Assembly: GCF_011759375.1 (NCBI RefSeq) | Contig: NZ_JAARML010000005.1 | Span: forward strand, 62,001-126,000 | Origin: Paraflavitalea devenefica | Lineage (GTDB): Bacteria; Bacteroidota; Bacteroidia; Chitinophagales; Chitinophagaceae | Length of the DNA: 64,000 bases | Reading direction: 5' to 3' | In this document: in pieces, positions 52,746-62,565 of the stretch | Layout: every line of letters begins with the position of its first letter | Numbering within the stretch: the first letter of the stretch is position 1 | The notes under the pieces: generated by a model | The model's input: the letters and a program-made list of their open reading frames with translations, nothing else | What the model was told of the DNA's origin: nothing | Databases searched by the model: none | Made by a program: the position numbers and the translations under genes

Positions 52746-54377
52746 ATGAAAACAATCTGTTTGGCAGTACTCGTCTTAATAGTGCATATATGCCCTGCAC
52801 AAAAAGAACAAAGCGATAATCGCTTCAGCAATAACAAAAACAAACCGGAACGCCAGGAATGGTTGCGCGACCTTGGGTTCGGGATGTTTATCCACTTTAA
52901 TGTAGATGCCCAGCTTGGCATCACCATCAGCCATTCCCTGGTAGGCGCTTCAGACGATTACCTGCAGCGTTATTTTAAGGAATTGCCCAAAACCTTCGAT
53001 CCCGCTAAGTTCAACGCCTTTGAGATTGCCAAACTGGCAAAGCTGGCCGGGATGAAATACATCGTTTTTACCGCCAAACATCATTCCGGCTTTTGTTTCT
53101 GGAATACCCGTACTACCGACTTTAATATCATGAAAACGCCTTATGGAAAAGATCTTTTAAAGACATACGTAGAAGGGGTACGGAAAGCCGGCCTGGCAGT
53201 GGGATTCTACTATTCGCCGGAAGATTTCCGGTTTCTGTACGAGAATAATATCCTCATCAAACGGGGTGATATGAAATTCGACAAGAAGACCAGCGACGCC
53301 TATGATGATCTTGTGAAGAAACAGACGACAGAGCTGTTTACTATGTTTGGCAAAATTGATGTCCTCTTTATTGATGGAGAACCGAAAGAGCCCTGTAAGG
53401 AAGTTGCCTGGAAACTGCAGCCCGATGTAGTCATTACCCGTGGCGCCATCAATACACCTGAACAAACCCTGCCAGGCGTAGCCCTGAATGAGTTTTGGGA
53501 GTCCTGTGTTACCATGGGTACACAATGGAATTACAAGCCAACGCATGACGATATCAAAAAAGGTGGACGGCTGATAGAACTATTGGTAGAAGCCCGTGCT
53601 AAGGGAGGTAATTTCCTGCTGAACGTGGGGCCGCATCCCGATGGATACATTCCTTATGAGCAGGAAATAGAACTAAGGGAAGTGGCAGCCTGGCATTTCA
53701 TCAATCAGGAGGCAATAGAAGGCGTGCGTCCCTGGATTGTAACCAATGAAGCGAATATCTGGTTTACCGCATCCAAAGACAAGCGCACGGTGTATGCAGT
53801 CATTACCGGTATACCCGATTGGGTAAAAGGAGACCGCAAAGAATTTGTATTGGGTTCAGTGAAGGCCACACCCAATACAGTCATCAGCGTATTGGGCCAG
53901 AATGATAAAGTGACGGAATACAAGAACGAGCTGGATGTAAAATCACGGTATGAACAGAAAGACGATGGCCTGCATATTTCAGTGGCCAGGGCCCAAAGGG
54001 TTTATGACAACTACAAATGGCCCAATCCCATTACCGTAAAAATTACCCATGTTGAACCGGCCCTGGAACCGCCGGTGATTGAAACATTGGCAGCAGCAAT
54101 AACCCCTGAAGGAGTGAGCGGGAAAGGCAGGTTGTTAAAAAAGGGGAATACAGATAAAGTCAAACTGCTCTTTGAATACAGGCCCTATGCAGGATTTGCC
54201 GAAAACCTGTACAGCACTACCTGGTTAAAGACCTCATCTGTAGAAGCCACTGCAGAAGGGCCATTTACCATGCCGCTCCCGGTACTTGAAAAAGGGAAAG
54301 AATATGAATTCCGGGCAGTCGTGATCCATCCGCAGCTAACTGTCAGGGGCGATGTAAAACGCTTCACCGTGAAATAA
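52746..54377 (+). CDS. Exported alpha-L-fucosidase, GH29
   Basis: This 543-residue protein has a signal peptide (MKTICLAVLVLIVHICPAQ). The GH29 barrel contains WLRDLGFGMFIHFNVDAQLG, KLAGMKYIVFTAKHHSGFCFW and KIDVLFIDGEPKEP; the Asp in FIDGE lies where the GH29 nucleophile is expected. A GGNFLLNVGPHPDGYIP segment is also typical. C-terminal beta domains follow. It should release alpha-L-fucose from glycans in the periplasm or outside. No SusC/D pair is adjacent, so it is not in a standard polysaccharide locus here. Confidence 0.88.
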   Translation: MKTICLAVLVLIVHICPAQKEQSDNRFSNNKNKPERQEWLRDLGFGMFIHFNVDAQLGITISHSLVGASDDYLQRYFKELPKTFDPAKFNAFEIAKLAKLAGMKYIVFTAKHHSGFCFWNTRTTDFNIMKTPYGKDLLKTYVEGVRKAGLAVGFYYSPEDFRFLYENNILIKRGDMKFDKKTSDAYDDLVKKQTTELFTMFGKIDVLFIDGEPKEPCKEVAWKLQPDVVITRGAINTPEQTLPGVALNEFWESCVTMGTQWNYKPTHDDIKKGGRLIELLVEARAKGGNFLLNVGPHPDGYIPYEQEIELREVAAWHFINQEAIEGVRPWIVTNEANIWFTASKDKRTVYAVITGIPDWVKGDRKEFVLGSVKATPNTVISVLGQNDKVTEYKNELDVKSRYEQKDDGLHISVARAQRVYDNYKWPNPITVKITHVEPALEPPVIETLAAAITPEGVSGKGRLLKKGNTDKVKLLFEYRPYAGFAENLYSTTWLKTSSVEATAEGPFTMPLPVLEKGKEYEFRAVVIHPQLTVRGDVKRFTVK

Positions 54378-54394
54378 ACTTCCGGTAGGAGTCT

Positions 54395-55840
54395 TTAAAA
54401 TTTCTTCAATAACTCTTCCAGCCAGTTGTTTTTACTTAGGTCGAGTGGGATATTGGGCTGTATGCCCACATTGTCTATGCCGAGTCCCACATCAATCCGG
54501 CGGGAGCGGGTGGTAGAATAATATAAAGTAAAGGCGGGGCAATAAAAATCTTTCGGAACAATATTGGAATAATCCAATACGCCCTTGGAATGCTCACCGG
54601 CAAAAACTACTTTCTTACTTTGCCGGGCGATCAGTAAAAACTCTTCAGTAGAGCTGCCACATCCACGATTAATAACGATGGCTACTTTGGCAGGGGCAGA
54701 CCAGATGTCTGGCAGGCTATCTGTTTCATCATCTGCAAAATGGATCAGCTCCCGTTCTTTTCCTTTTCCACGATAAATCCGCTGTAATATCTTGTCCAGG
54801 TAATCATCGGGAAGCTTGCCCCGGTATTTACTGACCATATATTCCCAGGCGGCTATATTATCAGGGGTGGTCAGCAGGTCAAGACCAATTCTTTTTACAG
54901 GATTGGTGTAAATGATAGGTTTTAGGAAGGATATCGAATGATCGCTGCCACCTCCATTGCCCCGCAGGTCTATAATGAGTCTGGGCATGGATTGAATGTG
55001 CTTTAAGTTGGCCTTTATAATAGAGTCAATGGCTTTGGCGTAAGCACCGTCAAAGCTCCTGATACGTATATAACCGGTTGAATCATTGATGGTTTTGAAA
55101 GAGACAGTGGCATTAAGTCCCTCTTCAAACAAAGGTTGCGCAGCTTCCGTTTTTATCACAGTTCCCTGCTTATACCAGCCTTCCTGCTCGAATCCGTTTT
55201 GTTGCTTAAATCCGATAGTGGAAAAGCGGACATCATGGTTACGATTGTACCAGATGCCCTGGTACGAATCCTTGCCTGTTTTGATCAATTCAAACTTCAC
55301 CTGGCCGGGTTTCCACAGGGGTGTCCGGGAATTAACTATTACGCCCGTGTAGGAACGTAGCCCTTTTTTACTTTTCACCACCGCCACCTTGTAAGTGGAA
55401 TCGCGCATGTAATAAATACCTTCGATAGAGGAGGCAGGAGTATTGCCCAACCGGCTAACTGCCTGTTCGTCCAAGCTGATCATTTCCACATGGGCTTTGT
55501 CGGCAGGTACCTCTATAAAAACATGATGATCTTTGAAAAAACTAATCCAGTGGCGAATAGTAAAGAGGTAGTCAGCCCTTGATTGAGCAGTCTTCGCATA
55601 AGCATAAGATTGGCGTGTATGTGCCTGGTAAGCCTTTTGGGTGGCAGGGGTTACCTTATCTGTAAATCCTACATAGTTTTTCTCCATATAGGCTTTTATA
55701 CTATCCAGTGTTTGATGACAGCTAACAGGCTGACTAATGCCGGTAAATGTAAAAAGTAAAAAGGCGATAAAGAGAGCCAGCATCTTTTGGCTGGTAGTCC
55801 GGGCGGTAAATTTGATACACATAAATGGGGTAGGGATCAT
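54395..55840 (-). CDS. S41 family (C-terminal processing type) peptidase
   Basis: This protein of up to 481 residues has a signal peptide core MLALFIAFLLFTFTGISQP; the start may be MCIKFTAR (55822) rather than the first Met. The S41 region shows GYIRIRSFDGAY, LIIDLRGNGGGSDHSI and VVINRGCGSSTEEFLL. The Ser of GSSTEEF is the expected nucleophile, and the Lys in VVFAGEHSKGVLDYSN lies downstream. No PDZ domain is obvious. It is transcribed convergently with the fucosidase, 17 bp apart. It belongs to the tail-specific/TSPc type, but its substrate is unknown. Confidence 0.88.
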   Translation of the reverse strand: MIPTPFMCIKFTARTTSQKMLALFIAFLLFTFTGISQPVSCHQTLDSIKAYMEKNYVGFTDKVTPATQKAYQAHTRQSYAYAKTAQSRADYLFTIRHWISFFKDHHVFIEVPADKAHVEMISLDEQAVSRLGNTPASSIEGIYYMRDSTYKVAVVKSKKGLRSYTGVIVNSRTPLWKPGQVKFELIKTGKDSYQGIWYNRNHDVRFSTIGFKQQNGFEQEGWYKQGTVIKTEAAQPLFEEGLNATVSFKTINDSTGYIRIRSFDGAYAKAIDSIIKANLKHIQSMPRLIIDLRGNGGGSDHSISFLKPIIYTNPVKRIGLDLLTTPDNIAAWEYMVSKYRGKLPDDYLDKILQRIYRGKGKERELIHFADDETDSLPDIWSAPAKVAIVINRGCGSSTEEFLLIARQSKKVVFAGEHSKGVLDYSNIVPKDFYCPAFTLYYSTTRSRRIDVGLGIDNVGIQPNIPLDLSKNNWLEELLKKF

Positions 55841-55932
55841 TGTTAATAGGTTCCAAAAATAGGCCGGTTAGACTAAAAAATATCAGTGGAGGATCTATTT
55901 TTTTATTATAGTAGTCTTGTTACTTGTGTGCG

Positions 55933-58596
55933 TTACCGTACAAACCGGTAAGTGCATTTTATCAGGAAAATATTCCGGGCCCGGTCATTTGAAAAAGCAT
56001 GGTCAAATAAACTCTTGCCCAGTGGCCTGTCAAGGTCAGCAGCAGCATCGGGTGTATTGCCCTGCGACCATACTAGGTATAGTTCAGAACCGGGCTTATA
56101 TTCCCAGCGTACTACCAGGTTGGAACGGAACTGTACAAAATTGAAATCAGGCTTGCTGAAACTATAATCCGGTGTGCCGTCGGCATTTTCATCTACCTGG
56201 TATTGACCGTTATTGAAATTGACCTCATTGGCTTTAAATACATAAAACCTGTCATCGTATTTTTTAGCCAGTGGATCAGCTACGTAACCAAAATGGTCAT
56301 ACAACGGGCGGGTGATAAAGGGCTGCCCGTAATACTGAAGCGTTAGATCAGGTGTGATATTATAACTCAGCCTGCCGGTGAAGCGCAGCGTATTTTGTTT
56401 TACTTCACCTACGATTGTCCTGGTAGTGTTATTATATTGAATGGCGTCCACAAACTGGTCCTGCCGGCGCCAGTAATAGGAGTAACTGCCACTGAGGCTT
56501 ATCTTTAAGGCATTCAGCGGCTGGTAACTCACGCCTGCCTCCAGTTCGTATAGCTTGAATGTATTGTTAAATCCCCACCGGCTGAAGATACCCGCATTTA
56601 CAGCAACCTTCTTCCGGAAGTCGCTGTTTACATAAAGGTTGTGCGCCAGGTTGGCCGGCAGCCGCATGGAAGAAGCGCCACGAAGATCGGTATTGGATAC
56701 TTCATATACTGTCCAGGTAAGGCCTGTGCCCGACTGCCAGTTGTTGTTAAAGACAGCGTGTGTGTTGGTGTTGAATGCCTGGTACAGGAATTGTCCGCCA
56801 TAATCCCACCTTGACCAGTGGTTGTAATTGATGCGTGCAGTGCGGAACAGGAAGAAGGGCTTTTGCCAGTGCACGCCGGCCCATGTAAAGTGATTGATCT
56901 GGTTGGAAGTAAGCAGGAAACCGATATCATTCAACTCCAGCCCGGGCGAACGCAGGGTGAGTCCTGTTTCAAATCGTAATAACTGGCCCGCCTTTCCCTG
57001 ACGGCCACCAATCTTGCCAAAGCGGATGGTGCCGCCCATGCCGGTCAGAGAGGTTCGGTTGCTATCCACCGATACCTCCGGGGCATTGGCGCGCTGAAAG
57101 AGGTGTTCAAAGGCCGTTTGGGTATTCAGGATAGCTTCCTTGCTGCCCTGCACCTGGCTGAATACCACATTGCCCCGCAGGTACCAGGTGCGGTTCTTCC
57201 AGAACTGTACAAAATCAAGCCCGCCGGAATAGGCGCTGCGGTGCAACAGGTCACTCAACCCTTTCTCCCGGTTGACGGCGGTAAAAATGCCCCCTATAAT
57301 CGTATTGCCCGATTTAATATCTTTTTGCAACCTGCCTACAAAATAACTGGTCAGCGGTTCCACCAGTTCTTTTCTTCTGTTCCCGGCATCATCAATCGTA
57401 GCCATCTCCCGTTGGGTGATACTTTCCAGCACGCCAATACTCCAGCCTTTCTTTGTTTTGCCACTGAACTTGGCTGCGCCCAGTATCGAAGTATTTTGCG
57501 GGTACTTAACATACTCTCCAGGACCCACGTTGGGATAACCATGCGGCGAACTGCCAATGCGGCGGGAATAGAACAGCAGGTCCGAATCATAGTCGCCACC
57601 GGCTTCAGAGCCCGTTAACTGGTAATCAAAAATATTCCTGCTCTCAATAAAAAAAGGCCTTCGTTCTCCAAAGAAATTCTGGAATCCGTCAATGCGAACC
57701 TGCGAAGGATCGGCTTCTACCTGCCCAAAATCAGGGTTGATCGTGAAATCGAGGATAAGATCATTTGTTACCGCCAGTTTGCCGTCTAGGCCGGCGGTGA
57801 GTTTCGTGTCGAACCCTTTGGCAAATGGATTACCTGCTTCTTTTTTATACTTGTCGGCCTGTGCAATCACATAAGGCGCTATTTCCACCTGCCGGTACAT
57901 GGGTATATTCTTCAGGCCTCGCAGTTCGCCAAAACGGCTTACCCATACGCCGGAGTTTTGGGGAATATGTTGCCAGGTAGAACGTTCTTCCTTGCGGAAC
58001 AACCGGCGGGTCACCTGGAAGCCCCATACCTTTTCCGGCTCATTGCCATACCGCAACTGGCTAAGGGGGATCTTTACTTCGGCTGTCCAGCCTGTCGCAT
58101 CCACGTGCGTTTTGCCATACCAGATAGGGTTCCAGTTGGCATCCCAGTTATTGCCGTCACTCGATACAAACTCATCGCCCCGCACACCCGATACTGAAAG
58201 GGTAAAAGAAAAAGCGGTACGCAGGTCATGGTAACTGTCAATATTGATCTCCACCCAGTCGCCGGGAAATTCATCCCGCCGGCTCATTCGTCTGATAATA
58301 GAGTCCGGCGCCGCGTCATGACAACGGTAAGCAATATACAGGAATTGCTTGTCGTACAGGATCTTGAAACTGGTAGGCTGGGAGGGAGGTTTGCCGTCAT
58401 TGGGCTGCCATTGGGTAAAGTCGCCGCCCCATTCCACGGCATTCCAGGCTTCTTCTGAAGGAATGCCATCGAGGGTAATAGAACCGCTTAATGATTGGGT
58501 GAAATATTGCTTTCGGATGATCGTATCCGCAGGGTTGGTTTGTGCTGCAGCAGCAAGTGACTGTAATAATAGAACGAACAAGCAGATGTTTCTCAT
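55933..58596 (-). CDS. DUF5916 protein with CBM9-like N-terminal domain
   Basis: This 887-residue protein has a signal peptide (MRNICLFVLLLQSLAAAAQ). A CBM9-like domain follows (SGSITLDGIPSEEAWNAVEWG, then FKILYDKQFLYIAYRCHD). A long DUF5916 region of outer-membrane barrel-like strands (LDFTINPDFGQVEADPSQVR, then many aromatic strands) ends in FLIKCTYRFVR, with the penultimate FV typical of barrels. This class is common and poorly characterised in Bacteroidota and is often near glycan genes. The neighbouring fucosidase fits glycan handling, though no link is shown. Confidence 0.88.
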   Translation of the reverse strand: MRNICLFVLLLQSLAAAAQTNPADTIIRKQYFTQSLSGSITLDGIPSEEAWNAVEWGGDFTQWQPNDGKPPSQPTSFKILYDKQFLYIAYRCHDAAPDSIIRRMSRRDEFPGDWVEINIDSYHDLRTAFSFTLSVSGVRGDEFVSSDGNNWDANWNPIWYGKTHVDATGWTAEVKIPLSQLRYGNEPEKVWGFQVTRRLFRKEERSTWQHIPQNSGVWVSRFGELRGLKNIPMYRQVEIAPYVIAQADKYKKEAGNPFAKGFDTKLTAGLDGKLAVTNDLILDFTINPDFGQVEADPSQVRIDGFQNFFGERRPFFIESRNIFDYQLTGSEAGGDYDSDLLFYSRRIGSSPHGYPNVGPGEYVKYPQNTSILGAAKFSGKTKKGWSIGVLESITQREMATIDDAGNRRKELVEPLTSYFVGRLQKDIKSGNTIIGGIFTAVNREKGLSDLLHRSAYSGGLDFVQFWKNRTWYLRGNVVFSQVQGSKEAILNTQTAFEHLFQRANAPEVSVDSNRTSLTGMGGTIRFGKIGGRQGKAGQLLRFETGLTLRSPGLELNDIGFLLTSNQINHFTWAGVHWQKPFFLFRTARINYNHWSRWDYGGQFLYQAFNTNTHAVFNNNWQSGTGLTWTVYEVSNTDLRGASSMRLPANLAHNLYVNSDFRKKVAVNAGIFSRWGFNNTFKLYELEAGVSYQPLNALKISLSGSYSYYWRRQDQFVDAIQYNNTTRTIVGEVKQNTLRFTGRLSYNITPDLTLQYYGQPFITRPLYDHFGYVADPLAKKYDDRFYVFKANEVNFNNGQYQVDENADGTPDYSFSKPDFNFVQFRSNLVVRWEYKPGSELYLVWSQGNTPDAAADLDRPLGKSLFDHAFSNDRARNIFLIKCTYRFVR

Positions 58597-58709
58597 GGTG
58601 TGACAAGGGCTAACATCTGCAATAATACTGGTTTGCTGATATATATCAACGATAAAGTGTAGCAGCGGTCATTTTGTCATGATAGCTGGACTGATAACGG
58701 TTGAGCTGA

Positions 58710-59099
58710 TTAAAGTTTTGTGATCCTGAAGTAGGCAGTGGCGGGAGGGCGGGGATGCGCACCGGGATAAGGGTCGATATTCAATAATTTGATCTTATAG
58801 TTACCCACAATAGTATCAGGCCAGGAAGGGGCAAGGATTAAGGTATGTTGATCAGTATTAACAGAGAAGGTAAATTTTCCTATTGCCATACCTCCCCATA
58901 TGCAATAAACGCCCCTCGGACAGCGGGATTCATGGATAAGGCTGTCATAACAGATCTTTACCTCGTCATTTCCAAATACTTCAACGCTGCATTTGCCCAG
59001 CCGTACAGCTGCTGTTCCTTTAGGGACGTCTTTTTTACAGGCTGCCACAATCATAATAAGGGGTAAGGCCACCAGGAAAAGCAAGGTAGGTTTCATCAT
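58710..59099 (-). CDS. Small lipoprotein of unknown function
   Basis: This 129-residue protein has a lipobox LIMIVAAC followed by KKDVPKGTAAVRLGKC. The mature part is beta-rich with extra Cys residues (KICYDSLIHESRCPRGVYCIWGG) that probably form disulfides. SRCPRGVYCIWGGMA is a recurring motif in small Bacteroidota lipoproteins of unknown role. It lies downstream of the small secreted protein gene on the same strand. Confidence 0.75.
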   Translation of the reverse strand: MMKPTLLFLVALPLIMIVAACKKDVPKGTAAVRLGKCSVEVFGNDEVKICYDSLIHESRCPRGVYCIWGGMAIGKFTFSVNTDQHTLILAPSWPDTIVGNYKIKLLNIDPYPGAHPRPPATAYFRITKL

Positions 59100-59152
59100 T
59101 CATTTTCTTGCTTGACAATCTTGTCTGGAAAACTGTTGCATGGGATTCGGGG

Positions 59153-59190
59153 GGAAGCCATCTCCCTGCATATAGGCGGGGAAATGGCTT
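59153..59190. repeat. Hairpin sharing an arm with the 48771 terminator
   Basis: GGAAGCCATCTCCCTGC pairs with GCGGGGAAATGGCTT, followed on the plus strand by TTGTTTGTT. The 15-bp arm GAAGCCATCTCCCTG is identical to that at 48771. It lies between two minus-strand genes, so its transcriptional role is unclear. Confidence 0.5.
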
Positions 59191-59204
59191 TGTTTGTTAA
59201 GTAC

Positions 59205-59639
59205 TTACGGTGTACAATCATAATTGCCGGTAAGATAATAAGTATGGTAGCTCATTTCTCCCCAGTCCTGCGATTCGTTGCAATCCAGGTCATTCCATTC
59301 TTCCTGGTCCTGGCCCAGGTAAAGCCGGGTCTGTCCGGGATTAACAGTCACCCAATGCGTGGAACTGCTGGTGCCCCAGGGCGCCACATCTACTACCTCT
59401 ACTTCCAGGGCTACCGGCTGCGTAAACGAACTGCCGTGATAAACGAGGTATTTCTCTGTGATGTGGAAATAATAACAGGAGCTCCCTGTCCACCCGAAGT
59501 CATCATATTCAAAATGAAAATCATTGGGGGTAGGACAACTTTGGGCTTCAGCGGCTTTCCAGTCGGTGGTAGCGTCGGGCTGTGCCAGCAATAGACACAA
59601 TGGGAAAAGATAAATGGCGGTAAGGTTTGTAATGCGCAT
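59205..59639 (-). CDS. Small secreted protein of unknown function
   Basis: This 144-residue protein has an N-terminal hydrophobic signal (MRITNLTAIYLFPLCLLLAQ). The body is rich in Asp, Tyr and Trp (NDFHFEYDDFGWTGSSCYYF, LEVEVVDVAPWGTSSSTHWV), with several Cys and a terminal NYDCTP. I do not recognise a family. The acidic, aromatic composition suggests a secreted beta-rich protein. It sits between a surface protein gene and a small lipoprotein gene on the same strand. Confidence 0.7.
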   Translation of the reverse strand: MRITNLTAIYLFPLCLLLAQPDATTDWKAAEAQSCPTPNDFHFEYDDFGWTGSSCYYFHITEKYLVYHGSSFTQPVALEVEVVDVAPWGTSSSTHWVTVNPGQTRLYLGQDQEEWNDLDCNESQDWGEMSYHTYYLTGNYDCTP

Positions 59640-59734
59640 AAAATAAATGGTTTAATGCCCAGAAATTACGCTAATACCTAACCCTGCGGGTCAGCTATTT
59701 ATGCAATCTATTCAGTCTGATGGTCGCTGTGGGG

Positions 59735-61510
59735 TTACCGCTTCAGCACTTTTTCTGTCTTCACTGTTTTACCATTTTCTACGATCATCACCATATACAA
59801 TCCTTTCACCCAATTCCGGGTATCTATCTGAACAAGGTTGCCGGTAGCCAGTTCCCTGGCCACTTGCTGTCCGGTTGTATTAACGACTACTACCTGGCGC
59901 CCGGCCCGCAGTCCGCTTACCGTTAATACGGTTTGCACGGGATTGGGAGCGATGAGCAGCGGAGCAGCACAATCCGAACGCAGGCTGATAATATCGCTGT
60001 AGGCCTGCCGTTTGTCTTTATCTATCATCGCCAGGCGGAAATAATTGACACCCGGTTGTATGCCAGTATACTTGTAATGATAAGAAGCGCCATTGGGGTT
60101 GTTCCTGCTGCTGACAGCACCCACCGGCCTGTACTCAACAGCATTGACGCTATGCTCCACCACATACTTCCAGCTATTGCTTTCACTGGCGGTTGTCCAG
60201 CTCAGTTGGCCGGTACAGTTCACTACCTCACCGCGGAAACTCGCAACGGTAACCGGCAGGGGAGAGAGGAGGTCGCTGGCCTTACTGAAATAACCGGTGG
60301 CATCACTGGCCAAATAAGGCACGGTATAGGTGGCACAGTGGGAACTGATGGGAGAACCGCCATCGGTTTGTGTACCCGTGCTCCAGAAACCCGCACTGGT
60401 TTGTTGGGTTACAAAGGCCGTGGTATTGGTAAACGAGCTGCCGTTGGTTCCGGTACCCGAGGGATTGGTGGCTGAATTGTGCTGTAAACATATATTGGCA
60501 GTGCCGGGTGTGTCAGTATATACATGCCAGGTGCGATCTATGCCTTCTGCAGGCACCGATTCTGTAGCGCCTGAATTGGCATAGTTTTTCACCTGTACAT
60601 TATAATCATTGGTCGACCCGGAAGTATTGGTGAGGGTAAGGGGCGTATAGTCGCTCTCAGCCTGTCCTACAGGGAATGTATAAGCTGCGTTGTTGGCAAC
60701 TCCTTCTTTCTTCAATACGCCTGTGCCATTGCTGATAAAATACCCTTCGTAGGCATTGATGGCACTATGTATATAACTGCCTGTGGCCGTCAGGATGAAA
60801 TTATTGTTATTCAGGGCTACATCTCCACCGGCAGTAGCAAAGCCAAAGGCGCCACTAAGGCGTGTATCGCTGCTGCCTGCCGCGGCCGAATTATCGAGGT
60901 TGCACAAAGAAACATTATTCGGATTATAGTTGGTGATGGATACATTCATGTCCACGCCGCCGCCATCTATATATTGAATGGTATTGCCGGTGGCGGTATA
61001 GGCCGTAGCATTAGCTGGGTAGCGCAGGCTACCGCTCACGGGGTCGTTGGTGTTTATTGCCGGCCTGGGCATAATGAGTGAGATAATGCCGGCGCCACCG
61101 GAATTGTTGACCACAGCACCCGGCTGGTTGATCCACTCATTGCCATAAAAATAGAAATTACCGCCGTTGTTAACGGTAAGCGTAGAACCTGCATTAATAT
61201 ACAGGTTACCATATACAAACAGCTTTCCACTGCTTTCAATAACAATACTGCTATTGTTGCTCAGCCGCAGATCGCCATTAATATATACATCTCCTTGTAT
61301 GGTAAGCGTACCCCCATCGCCGTTATCAAGGCCGCCATCCTGTACGTATTGCGACCCGGGGCCGGAAAATATAAGGCTGCCGCTGGTGGTAGTAACCCCG
61401 CCACGGCTCGCATCAAAAGGGGTGGATGATGTGCCGGGGCATTGGGCTGCAAGCCGGTGACCTGCCGCAGTAAGCAGAAGCAGTATTAACAGGTAGGAAT
61501 ATGTTTTCAT
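59735..61510 (-). CDS. T9SS-sorted surface protein with beta-helix-like N-terminal region
   Basis: This 591-residue protein has a signal peptide (MKTYSYLLILLLLTAAGHRLAAQ). Short repeating strands suggest a beta-solenoid (TLTIQGDVYINGDLRLSNN, VYGNLYINAGSTLTVNNGGN, YFYGNEWINQPGAVVNN). A middle beta region and an FN3-like segment follow (SFRGEVVNCTGQLSWTTASE through NYFRLAMIDKD), then a type A T9SS tail (LIAPNPVQTVLTVSGLRAGR ... WVKGLYMVMI). It is exported to the surface and retained or released there; its ligand is unknown. It starts 9 bp downstream of the 254-residue gene and is probably co-transcribed with it. Confidence 0.85.
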   Translation of the reverse strand: MKTYSYLLILLLLTAAGHRLAAQCPGTSSTPFDASRGGVTTTSGSLIFSGPGSQYVQDGGLDNGDGGTLTIQGDVYINGDLRLSNNSSIVIESSGKLFVYGNLYINAGSTLTVNNGGNFYFYGNEWINQPGAVVNNSGGAGIISLIMPRPAINTNDPVSGSLRYPANATAYTATGNTIQYIDGGGVDMNVSITNYNPNNVSLCNLDNSAAAGSSDTRLSGAFGFATAGGDVALNNNNFILTATGSYIHSAINAYEGYFISNGTGVLKKEGVANNAAYTFPVGQAESDYTPLTLTNTSGSTNDYNVQVKNYANSGATESVPAEGIDRTWHVYTDTPGTANICLQHNSATNPSGTGTNGSSFTNTTAFVTQQTSAGFWSTGTQTDGGSPISSHCATYTVPYLASDATGYFSKASDLLSPLPVTVASFRGEVVNCTGQLSWTTASESNSWKYVVEHSVNAVEYRPVGAVSSRNNPNGASYHYKYTGIQPGVNYFRLAMIDKDKRQAYSDIISLRSDCAAPLLIAPNPVQTVLTVSGLRAGRQVVVVNTTGQQVARELATGNLVQIDTRNWVKGLYMVMIVENGKTVKTEKVLKR

Positions 61511-61519
61511 AATTGCTCG

Positions 61520-62284
61520 TCATTGCTTTAAAATGGATAAATAAGTGCGTGCCGGATCGGCGCTAATGGCAACAGAAGCACTGCCGGGAATAGAATAGGT
61601 CAAATGGCTACCCACTATGGTTACCTGGTCACCGGCATTCAAATAATAATGGATGGATGTTGTAGCGGAGCCGCTTCCCGGTGGATCGCCGGCTACAACG
61701 CCGCCTGATACTTGCACCGAGGTGGTTCCGACAGCGACATCAGCGCCATTTATCCGGATGGATATGTGGAGGAAAGGGGTGCGGAAAGAGCCGCCCCCGC
61801 CAACATTGGTTTGAAAACCTGCGCTGATGCTGTACCAGCCCTGCATGCCGGCGGGCACAGTAAGTACACTTCCATTCCAGGCGCTGCCAAAATTATTGGT
61901 GGTTACCGCCCAATCAGTAATGGCTGCGGCGCCGTTAATCATTTGTGTGCCGGCGCTTTTTACAAACAACCCCGTAGGGGTGGGTTCATACCTCACCCAG
62001 CGTGCGCCATTGTTAAAATAAATACCCGCGCTAACGTTATTGGGACTGGTACCGGCAGTGGCCGTATTATACACTACCATGCCTGCCACATGGGCGGCCA
62101 GCGGAGCCGGGTTATCGGCCGCAGTAAGTGCTACACGGTTCAGCAAAAGCCCTTTATTGGCAGCACCAAGTTCCAGGCTCGCATTGACGTTGGGGGCGCT
62201 GGTGCCAATACCAATATTGCCCGTTTGTGCCTGGCTTGCAAAAAAGATGGATAAAAACAGGAAGGATAGGATCGTTCTGATCAT
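61520..62284 (-). CDS. Secreted protein with C1q/tail-fibre-like C-terminal domain
   Basis: This 254-residue protein has a signal peptide (MIRTILSFLFLSIFFASQAQ) and the common Bacteroidota surface start GNIGIGTSAPNVNASLELG. GMVVYNTATAGTSPNNVSAGIYFNNGARWVR follows. The last 130 or so residues look like a C1q/TNF-type jelly roll: GSVLTVPAGMQGWYSISAGF, then HYYLNAGDQVTIVGSHL and TYLSILKQ. These proteins usually trimerise and adhere. No T9SS tail is present. The gene is first in a pair with the T9SS-sorted protein. Confidence 0.75.
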   Translation of the reverse strand: MIRTILSFLFLSIFFASQAQTGNIGIGTSAPNVNASLELGAANKGLLLNRVALTAADNPAPLAAHVAGMVVYNTATAGTSPNNVSAGIYFNNGARWVRYEPTPTGLFVKSAGTQMINGAAAITDWAVTTNNFGSAWNGSVLTVPAGMQGWYSISAGFQTNVGGGGSFRTPFLHISIRINGADVAVGTTSVQVSGGVVAGDPPGSGSATTSIHYYLNAGDQVTIVGSHLTYSIPGSASVAISADPARTYLSILKQ

Positions 62285-62544
62285 TGTAGTGGTTTTATGA
62301 AATATGGTAAATGTTGGTATACTTTACGGTTTCAGGGTGGCGTGCTTGCCGGCTGGGCTAAGAAGCCCATTACGGTGCTACGGTGCGGTAAAAAAGTAAA
62401 GGGCACGTAAACCGGTTTATCACGGCAAATTACGGGTTATGCCTTATGAGTGCCTGTAGAATGACTTGTGGTTTTTTGTAAGATTATTACTACAGGACAG
62501 GAAACTATGCGGGCCGCATTTAATCAGTCGTGGATGAACCTCCC

Positions 62545-62552
62545 TATTTTTG
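62545..62552 (+). promoter_or_regulatory. Candidate -7 element for the TonB-dependent receptor
   Basis: TATTTTTG, followed by CAGC, matches the Bacteroidota TAnnTTTG promoter element and lies 14 bp before the start codon. Transcription would then begin only a few bases before the ATG. No clear -33 element is seen. Confidence 0.45.
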
Positions 62553-62565
62553 CAGCAACAAACCA

